Assembly: GCF_002934455.1 (NCBI RefSeq)
Contig: NZ_PTIR01000018.1
Span: 62,001 to 126,000, forward strand
Length of the DNA stretch: 64,000 nt
Direction: 5' to 3'
Source: Trinickia symbiotica
GTDB lineage: Bacteria > Pseudomonadota > Gammaproteobacteria > Burkholderiales > Burkholderiaceae
Numbering within the stretch: the first letter of the stretch is position 1; every line of letters begins with the position of its first letter. A model generated the notes under the pieces. The model saw only the letters and a list, made by a program, of their open reading frames with translations, was not told where the DNA came from and did no database searches. Shown here in pieces: positions 26,619 through 36,117 of the stretch. A program made the translations under genes and the position numbers.

Positions 26619-28292
26619 ATGAGTCAAGCGATCGAAGTCAAGGTGCCGGACATCGGCGATTTCAAGGACGTACCCGTCATCGACATCCTCGTGAAACCGG
26701 GCGATACCGTCGAGCCGGAGCAGTCCCTCATCACGCTCGAGTCGGACAAGGCGACGATGGACGTGCCGAGCCCCGCGGCCGGCACCGTCAAGGAAATCCG
26801 AGTGAAGCAGGGCGACACCGTCTCCGAGGGCACGTTGATCGTGCTGCTCGAAGGCGGCGCGGCAGGGGCCGCCAAGCCCGCGCAAGGCAACGGCGCGGCC
26901 GCGCCTTCCCCCGCGCCGGCGGCGGCACCGGCCGCCGCGCCGGCTCCGGCGGCCGCCGCGCCGGCCGGCGGCGCGGTCCAGGAAGTCAAAGTGCCCGACA
27001 TCGGCGACTTCAAGGACATCCCCGTCATCGAGATCGCCGTAAAAGTCGGCGATCGCGTGCAGAAGGAGCAATCGCTCATCACGCTCGAATCCGACAAGGC
27101 GACGATGGATGTACCAAGCCCGGCCGACGGCGTCGTCAAGGATCTGAAGGTAAAGGTGGGCGACACCGTCTCCGAAGGTTCCGTGATTCTGCTGCTCGAA
27201 TCCGGAGGCGCGGGTGCCGAAGCAGCGCCGGCCCCGGCCGCCGCGCCACAGAGGAAGGTGGAAGAGCCCTCCGATTCGCCGCGTCCCGACCTGGCGCACA
27301 AGGCGCCCACGCCGCCATCCGCGCTCGCACAGGCTCCGCTGATTCCAGCGGGAGAGGGCGGCGTGCGCCGGCCGAGCCATGCGTCGCCCTCGGTGCGCAA
27401 GTTCGCGCGCGATCTCGGCGTCGATGTGGCGCTCGTGCCGGGCACGGGCCCGAAAGGCCGCATTACTCAGGAAGACGTGACAGCGTTCGTGAAGGGCGTG
27501 ATGACCGGACAGCGCGCGCCGGCCGGCGTACCCGCGGGCGCGCCGTCCGCGGGCGGCGAGCTGAACCTGCTGCCCTGGCCGAAGATCGACTTCACGAAGT
27601 TCGGCCCGATCGAGGCCAAGCCGCTTTCGCGCATCAAGAAGATTTCGGGCGCGAACCTGCACCGCAACTGGGTGATGATTCCGCACGTCACGAACAACGA
27701 CGAGGCCGACATCACCGAGCTCGAGGCGCTGCGCGTTCAGCTCAACAAGGAAAACGAGAAGGCGGGTGTCAAGGTCACGATGCTCGCGTTCGTGATCAAG
27801 GCCGTCGTGGCCGCGTTGAAGAAGTTCCCGACGTTCAACGCGAGCCTCGATGGCGACAATCTCGTCTACAAGCAGTACTACCACGTCGGCTTTGCGGCCG
27901 ATACGCCGAACGGGCTCGTCGTTCCTGTGATCCGCGACGCGGACAAGAAGGGACTCATCGAGATCGCCAAGGAGATGGCCGAGCTCTCGAAGCTCGCGCG
28001 CGAAGGCAAGCTCAAGCCCGATCAGATGCAAGGCGGCTGCTTCTCGATTTCGTCGCTGGGCGGCATCGGCGGCACGCATTTCACGCCGATCATCAATGCG
28101 CCCGAAGTGGCGATCCTCGGTCTTTCGCGCGGCGCGATGAAGCCCGTCTGGGACGGCAAGCAGTTCGCCCCGCGGCTCACGCTGCCGCTTTCGCTGTCAT
28201 ACGATCATCGTGTCATCGACGGCGCCGAGGCCGCGCGCTTCAACGCCTATCTCACCTCGCTGCTCGCCGATTTCCGGCGCGTGATCCTTTGA
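26619..28292 (+). CDS. aceF: Pyruvate dehydrogenase E2, dihydrolipoamide acetyltransferase (two lipoyl domains)
   Basis: This 557-residue E2 core has two N-terminal lipoyl domains (about residues 2-76 and 122-196), each with the modified lysine in ESDKATMDVPSPA. Ala/Pro-rich linkers separate them. A peripheral-subunit binding domain follows (HASPSVRKFARDLGVD ... GRITQEDV, about 245-290), then the catalytic domain ending with SLSYDHRVIDGAEAARF, which holds the catalytic His and Asp. ATG 26619 follows TGGAGAC; an earlier in-frame start would add 19 residues with no homology. It lies 83 bases after aceE. Confidence 0.97.
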   Translation: MSQAIEVKVPDIGDFKDVPVIDILVKPGDTVEPEQSLITLESDKATMDVPSPAAGTVKEIRVKQGDTVSEGTLIVLLEGGAAGAAKPAQGNGAAAPSPAPAAAPAAAPAPAAAAPAGGAVQEVKVPDIGDFKDIPVIEIAVKVGDRVQKEQSLITLESDKATMDVPSPADGVVKDLKVKVGDTVSEGSVILLLESGGAGAEAAPAPAAAPQRKVEEPSDSPRPDLAHKAPTPPSALAQAPLIPAGEGGVRRPSHASPSVRKFARDLGVDVALVPGTGPKGRITQEDVTAFVKGVMTGQRAPAGVPAGAPSAGGELNLLPWPKIDFTKFGPIEAKPLSRIKKISGANLHRNWVMIPHVTNNDEADITELEALRVQLNKENEKAGVKVTMLAFVIKAVVAALKKFPTFNASLDGDNLVYKQYYHVGFAADTPNGLVVPVIRDADKKGLIEIAKEMAELSKLAREGKLKPDQMQGGCFSISSLGGIGGTHFTPIINAPEVAILGLSRGAMKPVWDGKQFAPRLTLPLSLSYDHRVIDGAEAARFNAYLTSLLADFRRVIL

Positions 28293-28321
28293 TCGCCGGC
28301 GCTAACAAGAAGGGGACGTGA

Positions 28322-30106
28322 ATGAGTCTCGTCGAAGTGAAAGTGCCGGATATCGGCGATTTCAAGGACGTCGATGTCATCGAGGTCAACATCAAGGCTG
28401 GCGACGTCATCGAGAAGGAACAGTCGCTGCTGACGCTCGAGTCCGACAAGGCGTCGATGGAGGTGCCGAGCGATGCCGCCGGCACGGTCAAGGAAGTGAG
28501 GATCAAGGCCGGCGACAAGGTCTCGCAGGGCACCGTCATCGCGCTCGTCGAAGTAAGCGTTGGCGCCGGTGCGGCGAAGCCGGCGCCCGCCGCCCAGTCG
28601 CACGCGCCGGCCGCGGCCCCGGCTCCCGCGCGTGCAGAACCGCCGCGCTCACAGCCGGCTGCGGCGCCTGCCGCAGCCAGCTACACGGGTAACGTCGACA
28701 TCGAGTGCGACATGGTCGTGCTCGGCGCGGGGCCCGGTGGCTACTCGGCGGCCTTCCGCTCGGCCGATCTCGGCATGAAGACGGTACTCGTCGAGCGCTA
28801 TCCGACGCTCGGCGGCGTGTGCCTGAACGTCGGCTGCATTCCGTCGAAGGCGCTGCTGCACACGGCGCTGATCATGGACGAAGTCGGCGAGCTCGCCGAG
28901 CACGGCATCATGTTCGGGGAGGCGAAGATCGACCTTCCGAAGCTGCGCTCATTCAAGTCCGGCGTCGTCAAGAAGCTGACGACGGGCTTGGCAGGCATGG
29001 CGAAAGCGCGCAAGGTCGAGGTCGTGACCGGTGTCGGCTCGTTCCTCGACCCGCACCATATGGAAGTCCAGGGCGAAAGCGGCAAAAGGGTCGTCCGCTT
29101 CAAGCAGGCGATCGTCGCGGCCGGCTCGCAAGCCGTGAAGCTGCCGTTCATGCCCGACGACCCGCGCGTCATCGATTCGACGGGCGCGCTCGAGCTGCCG
29201 CAGATTCCGCAGCGGATGCTTGTCGTCGGCGGCGGCATCATCGGACTCGAAATGGCGACGGTCTATGCGACGCTCGGCGCCAAGATCGACGTCGTCGAGA
29301 TGCTCGACGGCCTTATGCTGGGCGCCGATCGCGACCTCGTGAAGGTTTGGCAGAAGTACAGCGCCAGGCATTTCGCCAACGTCATGCTGAAGACCAAGAC
29401 GACGTCGGCCGAAGCGAAGTCCGACGGCATCTACGTCAAGTTCGAAGGCGAGAGCGCGCCAGCGCAGGCGCAGCGCTACGACCTCGTACTCGTGGCGGTC
29501 GGACGCAGCCCGAACGGCAAGAAAATCGGTGCCGACAACGCGGGGATCGCGGTGACCGATCGCGGCTTCATTGAGGTCGACAAGCAGATGCGTACCAACG
29601 TGCCGCACATCTTCGCGATCGGCGACATCGTCGGGCAGCCGATGCTCGCCCACAAGGCGGTGCACGAAGGGCACGTCGCGGCGGAAGCTGCGCATGGTGA
29701 AAAGGCTTATTTCGACGCGCTGCAGATCCCGTCCGTGGCCTATACCGACCCGGAGGTCGCTTGGGCCGGAAAGACCGAGGACCAGTGCAAGGCCGAGGGC
29801 ATCAAGTTCGGCAAGGCCGTCTTCCCCTGGGCCGCCTCGGGCCGGGCGATCGCGAACGGCCGGGACGAGGGCTTCACGAAGCTGATCTTCGACGAAGAGA
29901 CGCATCGCGTCATCGGCGGCGGGATCGTCGGCCTCAACGCCGGCGATCTGATCAGCGAAGTGTGCCTTGCCATCGAGATGGGGGCGGATGCCACCGACAT
30001 CGGCCGCACGATCCATCCGCACCCGACGCTCGGCGAATCGATCGGCATGGCCGCCGAGCTTTACGAAGGGGTCTGCACCGACCTGCCGCCGCAGCGCAAG
30101 AAGTGA
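28322..30106 (+). CDS. lpdA: Dihydrolipoamide dehydrogenase (E3) with N-terminal lipoyl domain
   Basis: This 594-residue E3 reoxidises the lipoyl groups of pyruvate dehydrogenase with NAD+. Residues 1-78 are a lipoyl domain ([11 protein letters not shown]) followed by an Ala/Pro linker to about 123. The flavoprotein then starts at [20 protein letters not shown], with the redox disulfide in [17 protein letters not shown], the NAD motif [19 protein letters not shown], and the active-site His in [11 protein letters not shown] fused lipoyl domain on E3 is known for some betaproteobacterial and neisserial complexes. It starts 29 bases after aceF. Confidence 0.97.
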   Translation: MSLVEVKVPDIGDFKDVDVIEVNIKAGDVIEKEQSLLTLESDKASMEVPSDAAGTVKEVRIKAGDKVSQGTVIALVEVSVGAGAAKPAPAAQSHAPAAAPAPARAEPPRSQPAAAPAAASYTGNVDIECDMVVLGAGPGGYSAAFRSADLGMKTVLVERYPTLGGVCLNVGCIPSKALLHTALIMDEVGELAEHGIMFGEAKIDLPKLRSFKSGVVKKLTTGLAGMAKARKVEVVTGVGSFLDPHHMEVQGESGKRVVRFKQAIVAAGSQAVKLPFMPDDPRVIDSTGALELPQIPQRMLVVGGGIIGLEMATVYATLGAKIDVVEMLDGLMLGADRDLVKVWQKYSARHFANVMLKTKTTSAEAKSDGIYVKFEGESAPAQAQRYDLVLVAVGRSPNGKKIGADNAGIAVTDRGFIEVDKQMRTNVPHIFAIGDIVGQPMLAHKAVHEGHVAAEAAHGEKAYFDALQIPSVAYTDPEVAWAGKTEDQCKAEGIKFGKAVFPWAASGRAIANGRDEGFTKLIFDEETHRVIGGGIVGLNAGDLISEVCLAIEMGADATDIGRTIHPHPTLGESIGMAAELYEGVCTDLPPQRKK

Positions 30107-30205
30107 AGCGGCGCGCGAAGGCTTGGCCGCCCGACTGGGTCGTCAAGTTTTCGGCGCGACGGGCGCTCGGTGGATCGCGGCGCCCGCCGTAACGCATATA
30201 AAAGC

Positions 30206-30244
30206 AAAAACGGCGCGCTTCCGTTGGGAAGCGCGCCGTTTTTT
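30206..30244 (+). terminator. Rho-independent terminator of the aceE-aceF-lpdA operon
   Basis: A strong stem AACGGCGCGCTTCC ... GAAGCGCGCCGTT with a 5-base loop and a run of T after it. A-runs on the other side would let it work for the convergent phasin gene too. Confidence 0.92.
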
Positions 30245-30290
30245 CGTGCGGGGAGGGCCGGAGTTCAGCCCTCGGTTCCCGTCACGACTC

Positions 30291-30866
30291 TCAGGCAACA
30301 GGCTTTTTCGCTGCCGCGCGCGAAGCCGAAGCGGCTTGTTGAGCGGCCTTTTGCGCAGCCGTGGCGGCCGCGTTGAAGTTGCTTTCGGCGATCTCGACGG
30401 CTTGCTTCGTCGCCTTGTGGACCGTTTCGTACGTGGTGTTGGCGGCCGTGATCGCGGACTTCATCACGGCGACAGCCGTTTCCGAGCCGGCGGGAGCGTT
30501 CTTGCCGATGTTGTCGACGAGCGCCTGCACCTTGCGGTTCTGCTCTTCGTACTGCGCTTCCGCGACGCGCGCGAATTCGGCTTGCGTGGCCGACGCGATC
30601 TCATAGAGATGACGGCCGTACGACAGGACCTTCTCAGCCGCGGGCTGCGCGATGCTCGCTTGCAGCGCGAGGAATTCCTGCGCATCCTTCACGGACAGCG
30701 CACGCTGCGCGTTTTCCTGGCCTTCCGCGATCGTCGACTTGACGACTTGCACGTTCAACTCGACCAGCTTCTCGATGCCTTCGAACGCCTTGTTCGTGAG
30801 GCCGAACAGCGCTTCGAGGTTGGCCTTCTGGGCTGCCGCGAATTGCTCAGGTGTCAGCAGAGTCAT
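30291..30866 (-). CDS. phaP: Phasin, PHA granule-associated protein
   Basis: This 191-residue phasin of the PhaP family has the usual start [26 protein letters not shown]. It is largely amphipathic helix and ends with an Ala/Lys-rich tail ([20 protein letters not shown]). Phasins coat polyhydroxyalkanoate granules and control their size and number. The gene stands alone, converging on lpdA, with a strong promoter upstream. It indicates that the organism stores PHB. Confidence 0.95.
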   Translation of the reverse strand: MTLLTPEQFAAAQKANLEALFGLTNKAFEGIEKLVELNVQVVKSTIAEGQENAQRALSVKDAQEFLALQASIAQPAAEKVLSYGRHLYEIASATQAEFARVAEAQYEEQNRKVQALVDNIGKNAPAGSETAVAVMKSAITAANTTYETVHKATKQAVEIAESNFNAAATAAQKAAQQAASASRAAAKKPVA

Positions 30867-31552
30867 GTTTTCGCTCCTGATAGTCGGCCTGTCTGGCGCA
30901 GACCGGGGGGTGGAATGGCAAAACTTTGATCGCGTCGTCTAGCCGACGCGTTTTGTGCGTCGCAACAACGGATCCTATTTTAGGCTCACTTGACCAAATG
31001 TCAAGCGCATTTTTGTGCATTGCACAATGTTAGGGTTTCCACGTAAAAACAACGGCATGACGGTAATTTTGGCCGAGCAAACGCTCGCTTTCCGGGAAAA
31101 AATGCGGCAGTGCTTCGCCCTCGTGCACCAGTCTCGTGATACGATCGCGCCCACGCTCCCGCCGCACTTTGTGCGCGCGTCGACTCGACGTCAACGCAAG
31201 GTCGCCGCCGCGCGTTGAGTCGGCTCGCGACGCGCAATGCAGTTCGAAGGGCGCATCGCGGCCGATCGCCGCCGTCGTGGCGCCCGCCCCTCGGCGCCCG
31301 TCCGTGGCGGGCCAATGCTGTCATTTTTCGTTCAAGTTTGCGTCAAATGCGCCGTTATGTGGCTATCGCCCCATAGCGAACCCGCGTTTTGTCGCATGCT
31401 GAAATCGCGCGTGCGCGGCAGCCGATTCTGCCTGCCAGCACCTACAATTTGCTTCAAGGACCGCCGGTAAGTGCTTCAGATTGCTTATTTTTAATACCTT
31501 TACTACACTTGCCGGAACCTTCCGTCTCTCGCCACCCGTTTTAAGAACACCA
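30867..31552. other. Intergenic region between divergent phaP and pbpG (686 bp)
   Basis: No convincing gene was found. The phaP-proximal 160 bases hold the phaP promoter and palindromes described separately. The middle part, 31030-31480, has only short overlapping open frames without ribosome-binding sites or recognisable protein features. The last 70 bases are AT-rich (TTATTTTTAATACC near 31486) and probably contain the pbpG promoter. Confidence 0.5.
30977..31027 (-). promoter_or_regulatory. phaP promoter with candidate PhaR-type operator
   Basis: On the minus strand, -35 TTGACA (31004-30999) and -10 TAAAAT (30982-30977) are 16 bases apart. The -35 lies inside an imperfect palindrome TTGACATTTGGTCAA (31004-30990). 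Just upstream is the palindrome TTGTGCATTGCACAA (31013-31027). PhaR repressors of PHB bacteria bind TGC-containing inverted repeats near phasin promoters, so this is the likely operator; PhaR itself is not in the window. Confidence 0.6.
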
Positions 31553-32710
31553 ATGAAAACCGCTCTGTTTTCGTCGCTCAAAGTGATGCAAGACGTGGCG
31601 CTTACCAGAGTCGTCTCGGTGACTGCTTCCCTGCTCGCCGCCGCGGTCTTCGCGGCCCCGACCGACGCGCTTGCCGCGCCCAGCTCGACCGACGCCGCTC
31701 AGACCAAGCCCTCCCTCGCGAAGAAAGCGCACAAGATCCGACACGCCGCGGCCAAAGAAGCCGCGAGTGCCGAAAAGCCCGCCGCCCTCGCGGACGAGAA
31801 AACACGCAAGAAGCGCGTTTCGTACACCCTGAGGGCGCACGGGCGTCACGGCGCGATGCGCCGGGTCGCCTTCGAGTCGCGCCTGCCGGCGACCGGCCAG
31901 GCGTTCAAGCTGCAAGAGGGGCCGGAAGGACTCGCGCTGCGCTCGAACGTCGCTTACGTGATCGACCAGAACACGTCCGAAACGCTCTTCGACAAAAACT
32001 CGCGCTCCGTCGTGCCCATCGCCTCGATCACGAAGCTGATGACGGCGATGGTCGTCCTCGATTCCAAGATGCCGCTGACGGACGAGATCGAGGTGACGGA
32101 CGAGGATCGCGACTACGAGAAGCATACCGGCTCGCGGCTCGCCGTCGGCTCGGTGCTGTCGCGCGAGGATATGCTGCACATCGCGCTGATGGCGTCGGAA
32201 AATCGCGCAGCGGCCGCGCTGTCGCGCTACTATCCGGGCGGCCGCGCGGCGTTCATCGCCGCGATGAACGCCAAGGCGAAGGCGCTCGGCATGACGGACA
32301 CGCGTTTCGAGAACCCGACCGGCCTCACGAGCCATAACGTCTCGACGGCGCGCGATCTCGTGAAGATGGTCGACGCGGCCTATCAGTATCCGCTGATCCG
32401 CAAGTTCTCCACGGATCGCAGCTATACGGTCGATACGGGCCGGCGTGAGATCGCCTACAACAGCACCAACGCGCTCGTGCGCAATCCGTCGTGGGAGATC
32501 GGCCTGCAAAAGACCGGTTTCATCAACGAAGCGGGCGAGTGCCTCGTGATGCAGGCGACGATCCAGGGCCGGCCGCTGATCATGGTGCTGCTCGATTCGT
32601 CGGGCAAGTACTCGCGCTTCGCCGACGCCACGCGCCTGCGCACCTGGCTCGACAACGGCGGCGATCAGCGGATCACGAGCGCCGACGCAGGCCCGCGCGG
32701 AGGGACGTGA
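31553..32710 (+). CDS. pbpG: D-alanyl-D-alanine endopeptidase (PBP7-type, S11 family)
   Basis: This 385-residue periplasmic serine peptidase cuts D-Ala-mDAP cross-links in peptidoglycan. The three active-site motifs are SITK (SxxK), SEN (SxN) and KTGF (KTG). An N-terminal hydrophobic stretch with ALAAPS suggests a signal peptide with a cut near residue 42. It is followed by a Lys/Ala-rich linker of about 70 residues before the catalytic domain. ATG 31553 is chosen; a longer frame to 31481 lacks a signal-like start. A strong terminator follows. Confidence 0.92.
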   Translation: MKTALFSSLKVMQDVALTRVVSVTASLLAAAVFAAPTDALAAPSSTDAAQTKPSLAKKAHKIRHAAAKEAASAEKPAALADEKTRKKRVSYTLRAHGRHGAMRRVAFESRLPATGQAFKLQEGPEGLALRSNVAYVIDQNTSETLFDKNSRSVVPIASITKLMTAMVVLDSKMPLTDEIEVTDEDRDYEKHTGSRLAVGSVLSREDMLHIALMASENRAAAALSRYYPGGRAAFIAAMNAKAKALGMTDTRFENPTGLTSHNVSTARDLVKMVDAAYQYPLIRKFSTDRSYTVDTGRREIAYNSTNALVRNPSWEIGLQKTGFINEAGECLVMQATIQGRPLIMVLLDSSGKYSRFADATRLRTWLDNGGDQRITSADAGPRGGT

Positions 32711-32735
32711 CGCGGTGCTTCACCGTCGCGATCAG

Positions 32736-32767
32736 AAAAAAGCCCCGTTCGCGTGACGGGGCTTTTT
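32736..32767. terminator. Bidirectional terminator between pbpG and the IclR gene
   Basis: AAAAAGCCCCGT - loop - ACGGGGCTTTTT. The A and T runs on both sides make it usable for both converging transcripts. Confidence 0.92.
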
Positions 32768-32798
32768 ATCGGCCGGCTGACGTGGCTCAAGCGGTGGC

Positions 32799-33626
32799 TC
32801 AAGCGGTTTTCGCCGCTTTAGTGTCGTGGCCGTTGCCGGCCGTCGCGCTCACCGCTTCGGGGTGGTATCCGAGCGATTCGGAGATGACGAGCGCGGTGCG
32901 GCTCAGGTGACCGAGCCACGCATCCTGCAGCCGGTCTGCCGGAGCCGACAGCGAGAGGCCGGCAACGAGCTTGCCCGTGTCGTCGTAGATTCCGGCGGCG
33001 ATGCAGCGCACGCCGAGCTCGAGCTCTTCGTTGTCGCGGGCGCAAGCCTGCTGACGCACCTGCAGCAACTCTCGCTCGAGCCGTCCGAGGTCCGTGATGC
33101 TATTTTGAGTGTGCCCCGAGAGACCCGTGCGCGTGGCATAGGCACGCACGCGCGGGGCCTCGTCGGCCGCCAGGAAGAGCTTGCCGACCGATGTCAGGTG
33201 CAGCGGGGCCCGGCCGCCGATCGCGCGCACGACCTGCATGCCCGAACGCTCGGAGTAGGCACGTTCGATGTAGACGATTTCGTCGCCCTGGCGCACTGAC
33301 AAGTTGACCGTCTGCCCGGTGAGACGATGCAGCTCGCGCATCGGCGCGAGCGCCGCATCGCGCACGGAGAGGCGGGCCTTGACGAGATTGCCGAGCTCGA
33401 GCAACCGCATGCCGAGCCGGTAAGTGCCCGGATCCGAACGGTCGACCAGGCGGCAGGTGACCATGTCGTTGAGAATGCGGTGCGCGGTCGACGGGTGCAG
33501 CTCCGTGCGCAGGGCGAGCTCCTTGAGGCTGACCGGATCGGTGTGACCGGCAAGGGCGTCCAGCAGGCGCATCATGCGTTCGATGACCTGGATCGACGTC
33601 TTGGTGTCCTGGTTCGTATCGCTCAT
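32799..33626 (-). CDS. IclR-family transcriptional regulator
   Basis: This 275-residue regulator has an N-terminal winged helix (QVIERMMRLLDALAGHTDPVSLKELALRTELHPSTAHRIL, about residues 13-55) and a C-terminal IclR ligand-binding domain (TSVGKLFLAADE, then LELGVRCIAAGIYDDTGKLVAGLSLS). It is divergent from lutAB and probably controls that operon and itself. ATG 33626 begins the MSDTNQDTK stretch just before the helix-turn-helix; longer open sequence upstream has no supporting similarity. The ligand is unknown; L-lactate is a guess from context. Confidence 0.9.
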   Translation of the reverse strand: MSDTNQDTKTSIQVIERMMRLLDALAGHTDPVSLKELALRTELHPSTAHRILNDMVTCRLVDRSDPGTYRLGMRLLELGNLVKARLSVRDAALAPMRELHRLTGQTVNLSVRQGDEIVYIERAYSERSGMQVVRAIGGRAPLHLTSVGKLFLAADEAPRVRAYATRTGLSGHTQNSITDLGRLERELLQVRQQACARDNEELELGVRCIAAGIYDDTGKLVAGLSLSAPADRLQDAWLGHLSRTALVISESLGYHPEAVSATAGNGHDTKAAKTA

Positions 33627-33681
33627 CGTGGATCGAATGACGCAAAGCAAAAAGTCATTGTATCTCGTATTGTGAAAAAAG

Positions 33682-33706
33682 CGAACGCTGTTCGAACGCT
33701 GGTTCG
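33682..33706. promoter_or_regulatory. One-turn direct repeats, candidate operator of the IclR regulator
   Basis: CGAACGCTG occurs at 33682-33690 and again at 33693-33701, 11 bases apart, and each copy continues as an inverted repeat (CGAACGCTGTTCG and CGAACGCTGGTTCG). The site lies in the 159-base divergent gap and overlaps the likely -35 of the iclR-type gene, whose -10 is TACAAT at 33662-33657 on the minus strand. This fits an autorepressor and lutAB operator. Confidence 0.5.
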
Positions 33707-33785
33707 GCACCGTTTTTCGGCGGGTTGCCCGCGCGAGCGGCCGCAATCGACGGATAATGGCAGCGATCGTCTCAACGGAGCCCTC

Positions 33786-34508
33786 ATGCGCGTCGGATTG
33801 TTCGTCACTTGCCTCATCGACCTCATGCGCCCCGAAATCGGGTTTTCGGCCGTCAAGCTGATCGAGCAGGCGGGGTTCGAGGTGGTTGTGCCGCCCGCCC
33901 AGACCTGCTGCGGGCAGCCCGCCTACAACTCGGGCGAGCGGCGCATCGCGCGCGATCTGGCCGAGAAGATGCTGCGCGAGTTCGAGCAGTTCGACTATGT
34001 CGTTGTTCCGTCCGGGTCCTGCGGCGGCATGATCGCTGTCCACTACGCCGATCTTTTTGCCGACGATCCCGAGCTTATGGGACGTTATGGACGCCTTCGC
34101 GCCAAGGTTCATGAACTGACGGACTTTCTCGTGAACGTGGCGAAGGTCGAGCTGTCGCCGGGCCATTTCGTGGGCCCCGTCACCTATCACGACTCCTGCG
34201 CAGGGCTGCGCGAGCTTGGCGTCAAGCTCGAGCCGCGGGCCTTGCTCGCGCAAAAGGGCGTCGAGATCAACGAGATGAAGGGCTGCGAGCACTGCTGCGG
34301 CTTCGGCGGCACCTTTGCGGTCAAGTACGGCAATATCTCGACGGCGATCGTCGACGAAAAGTGCGAAAACATCCGTGCGAGCGGCGCGGACACGGTCGTG
34401 CTCGGGGACCTCGGCTGTATCCTCAACATCGAAGGCCGTCTGCGGCGCACGGGCGATACAGTCACGCGCGTGCTTCACATCGCCCAGGTGCTTGCGGAAG
34501 ACATCTGA
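33786..34508 (+). CDS. lutA: LutA-type (Fe-S)-binding oxidoreductase subunit (CCG domains)
   Basis: This 240-residue protein has two cysteine-rich CCG domains. The first has QTCCGQPAYNSGE with SGSCGGM, and the second has YHDSCAGLRELG with CEHCCGFGGTFAVK. It matches LutA/YkgE, part of the LutABC L-lactate oxidation complex. ATG 33786 follows CGGAG and is divergent from the IclR gene. lutB follows 39 bases later. Confidence 0.92.
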   Translation: MRVGLFVTCLIDLMRPEIGFSAVKLIEQAGFEVVVPPAQTCCGQPAYNSGERRIARDLAEKMLREFEQFDYVVVPSGSCGGMIAVHYADLFADDPELMGRYGRLRAKVHELTDFLVNVAKVELSPGHFVGPVTYHDSCAGLRELGVKLEPRALLAQKGVEINEMKGCEHCCGFGGTFAVKYGNISTAIVDEKCENIRASGADTVVLGDLGCILNIEGRLRRTGDTVTRVLHIAQVLAEDI

Positions 34509-34547
34509 CGCGCCTCTGCCTTTTTGTCTTTTCGATACGGTGCTTTC

Positions 34548-35987
34548 ATGCAAGTCCAATCGATGCACTTCAAGGCGCGCGCGAAAGAGAGTCTCGCCAA
34601 CGCGCGTTTGCAGCAGAACCTGACGAAGCTGTCGACCAAGTTCGTTTCGGCGCGCGCGGTGGCGATGGAGTCGATTAATTTTCCGGCGACGCGCGCGGAG
34701 CTCAAGGTGCGCCGCAACCGGGCGCTCGATGATCTCGACGTCTGGCTCGAGACGTTCGAGCGCGAGGCGACGCGTCGCGGGGTGACGGTGCTCTACGCCG
34801 AGACGACGCGCGACGCGGCGCGGCTCGTGGCCGAGATCGCGCGTCGTCACGACGTCAAGAAGGTCATCAAGACCAAATCGATGGTCTCGGAGGAGATGCG
34901 CCTGAACGCGGTTCTCGGCGAAATGGGCGTGCAATCGATCGAGACAGACCTCGGCGAGTACATCCTGCAGATCAACGACAACGAGCCTCCCAGCCACATC
35001 ATCGCGCCCGTGGTGCACAAGGATAAGGAGGAGATCGCCGATCTGTTCGCGCGAACGCACGCGCGTGCGCGCCTCACCGAAATTCCGCAGATGACGCGCG
35101 AGGCGCGCGACGTCCTGCGACCTCACTTCATGTCGGCCGACATGGGCGTGACCGGGGGCAACTTTCTGATCGCGGAAACCGGCTCCGTCGTGCTCGTCAC
35201 GAACGAAGGCAACGAGGGCATGTGCACGGTCATGCCGCGCGTGCACGTGGCCGTGACCGGCATCGAAAAAGTGCTGCCGACGCTCGAGGACCTGGCGGTC
35301 GCGATGCGGCTTCTGCCGCGCTCGGCGACCGGGCAGTCCATGTCGAATTACTTTTCCCTGCTGACCGGGCATCGCGCCGAGGGCGATGGCGACGGCCCCG
35401 AGGATATGTACGTCGTGCTCGTCGACGGCGGCCGCACCGGTCTCATCGGCGGCGAGTTTCAGGAAATGCTGCGCTGCATACGCTGCGGCGCCTGCATGAA
35501 CCACTGTCCCGTCTATCAGAAGGTGGGCGGCCACGCTTATGGTTGGGTCTACCCGGGCCCGATGGGCTCCGTGCTCACGCCGAGCTATGTGGGGCTCGAC
35601 AAGGCGGTCGACCTGCCGCAGGCGGCCACGCTTTGCGGCGAGTGCAACAGTGTCTGCCCGGTCGGCATACCGATTTCGGACCTCTTGCGCAAGCTGCGCG
35701 AAAAGCAAATGGACCGGCATTTGCGGCCGCTCGCGGAACGCATCGGGCTTGCCGTCTGGGGATTCGTCGCCGTGCGGCCGGCGCTTTACGGGCTGGTCAC
35801 CAAACTTGCGGTTCGCGTGCTCGAAACGATGGGAGGCCGCAGCCGCTCGATCTCGCGGCTGCCGTTCGGGCAGGGGTGGACGGCGACGCGCGAGATGCCG
35901 GCTCCCGTCGGCCGTACGTTCCGCGAGCTCTATGCCGCGCAACGCAGTCATGGTGGCGACCGCGCGCCCCGAAGCGCCGGGTCGTAG
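34548..35987 (+). CDS. lutB: LutB-type iron-sulfur lactate oxidation protein
   Basis: This protein of about 479 residues has the LutB/YkgF arrangement. The N-terminal LUD domain (RRGVTVLYAETTRDAARLVAEIA, then LGEYILQINDNEPPSHIIAP) is followed by two 4Fe-4S motifs: CIRCGACMNHCPVYQ near residue 311 and CGECNSVCPVGI near 363. It transfers electrons from L-lactate with LutA and LutC. ATG 34548 is chosen; a TTG at 34524 would add eight residues. No lutC follows, which is unusual for this operon. Confidence 0.92.
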   Translation: MQVQSMHFKARAKESLANARLQQNLTKLSTKFVSARAVAMESINFPATRAELKVRRNRALDDLDVWLETFEREATRRGVTVLYAETTRDAARLVAEIARRHDVKKVIKTKSMVSEEMRLNAVLGEMGVQSIETDLGEYILQINDNEPPSHIIAPVVHKDKEEIADLFARTHARARLTEIPQMTREARDVLRPHFMSADMGVTGGNFLIAETGSVVLVTNEGNEGMCTVMPRVHVAVTGIEKVLPTLEDLAVAMRLLPRSATGQSMSNYFSLLTGHRAEGDGDGPEDMYVVLVDGGRTGLIGGEFQEMLRCIRCGACMNHCPVYQKVGGHAYGWVYPGPMGSVLTPSYVGLDKAVDLPQAATLCGECNSVCPVGIPISDLLRKLREKQMDRHLRPLAERIGLAVWGFVAVRPALYGLVTKLAVRVLETMGGRSRSISRLPFGQGWTATREMPAPVGRTFRELYAAQRSHGGDRAPRSAGS

Positions 35988-36117
35988 CACGATTGTTTAT
36001 CGTATCGCAACGCTGAATTCGCTATTCCCGGCTTTGTCTCAATAGACGATATCTATAGAATCCTCTCATGTAACGCGGACGCGCAGTGTGCGCGCCCACA
36101 TCAACGAGGGGCGCAAG

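Noticed and set aside
31001-31324. Minus-strand frame upstream of phaP
   Set aside because: Overlaps the phaP operator region, is Arg/Ala-rich and lacks a start signal or any similarity.
32799-35990. Very long minus-strand open frame (over 1000 codons) covering lutA, lutB and the IclR gene
   Set aside because: Only the last 275 codons (start at 33626) code for a real protein. The rest is a shadow of the plus-strand lutAB genes, caused by the GC-rich third positions.
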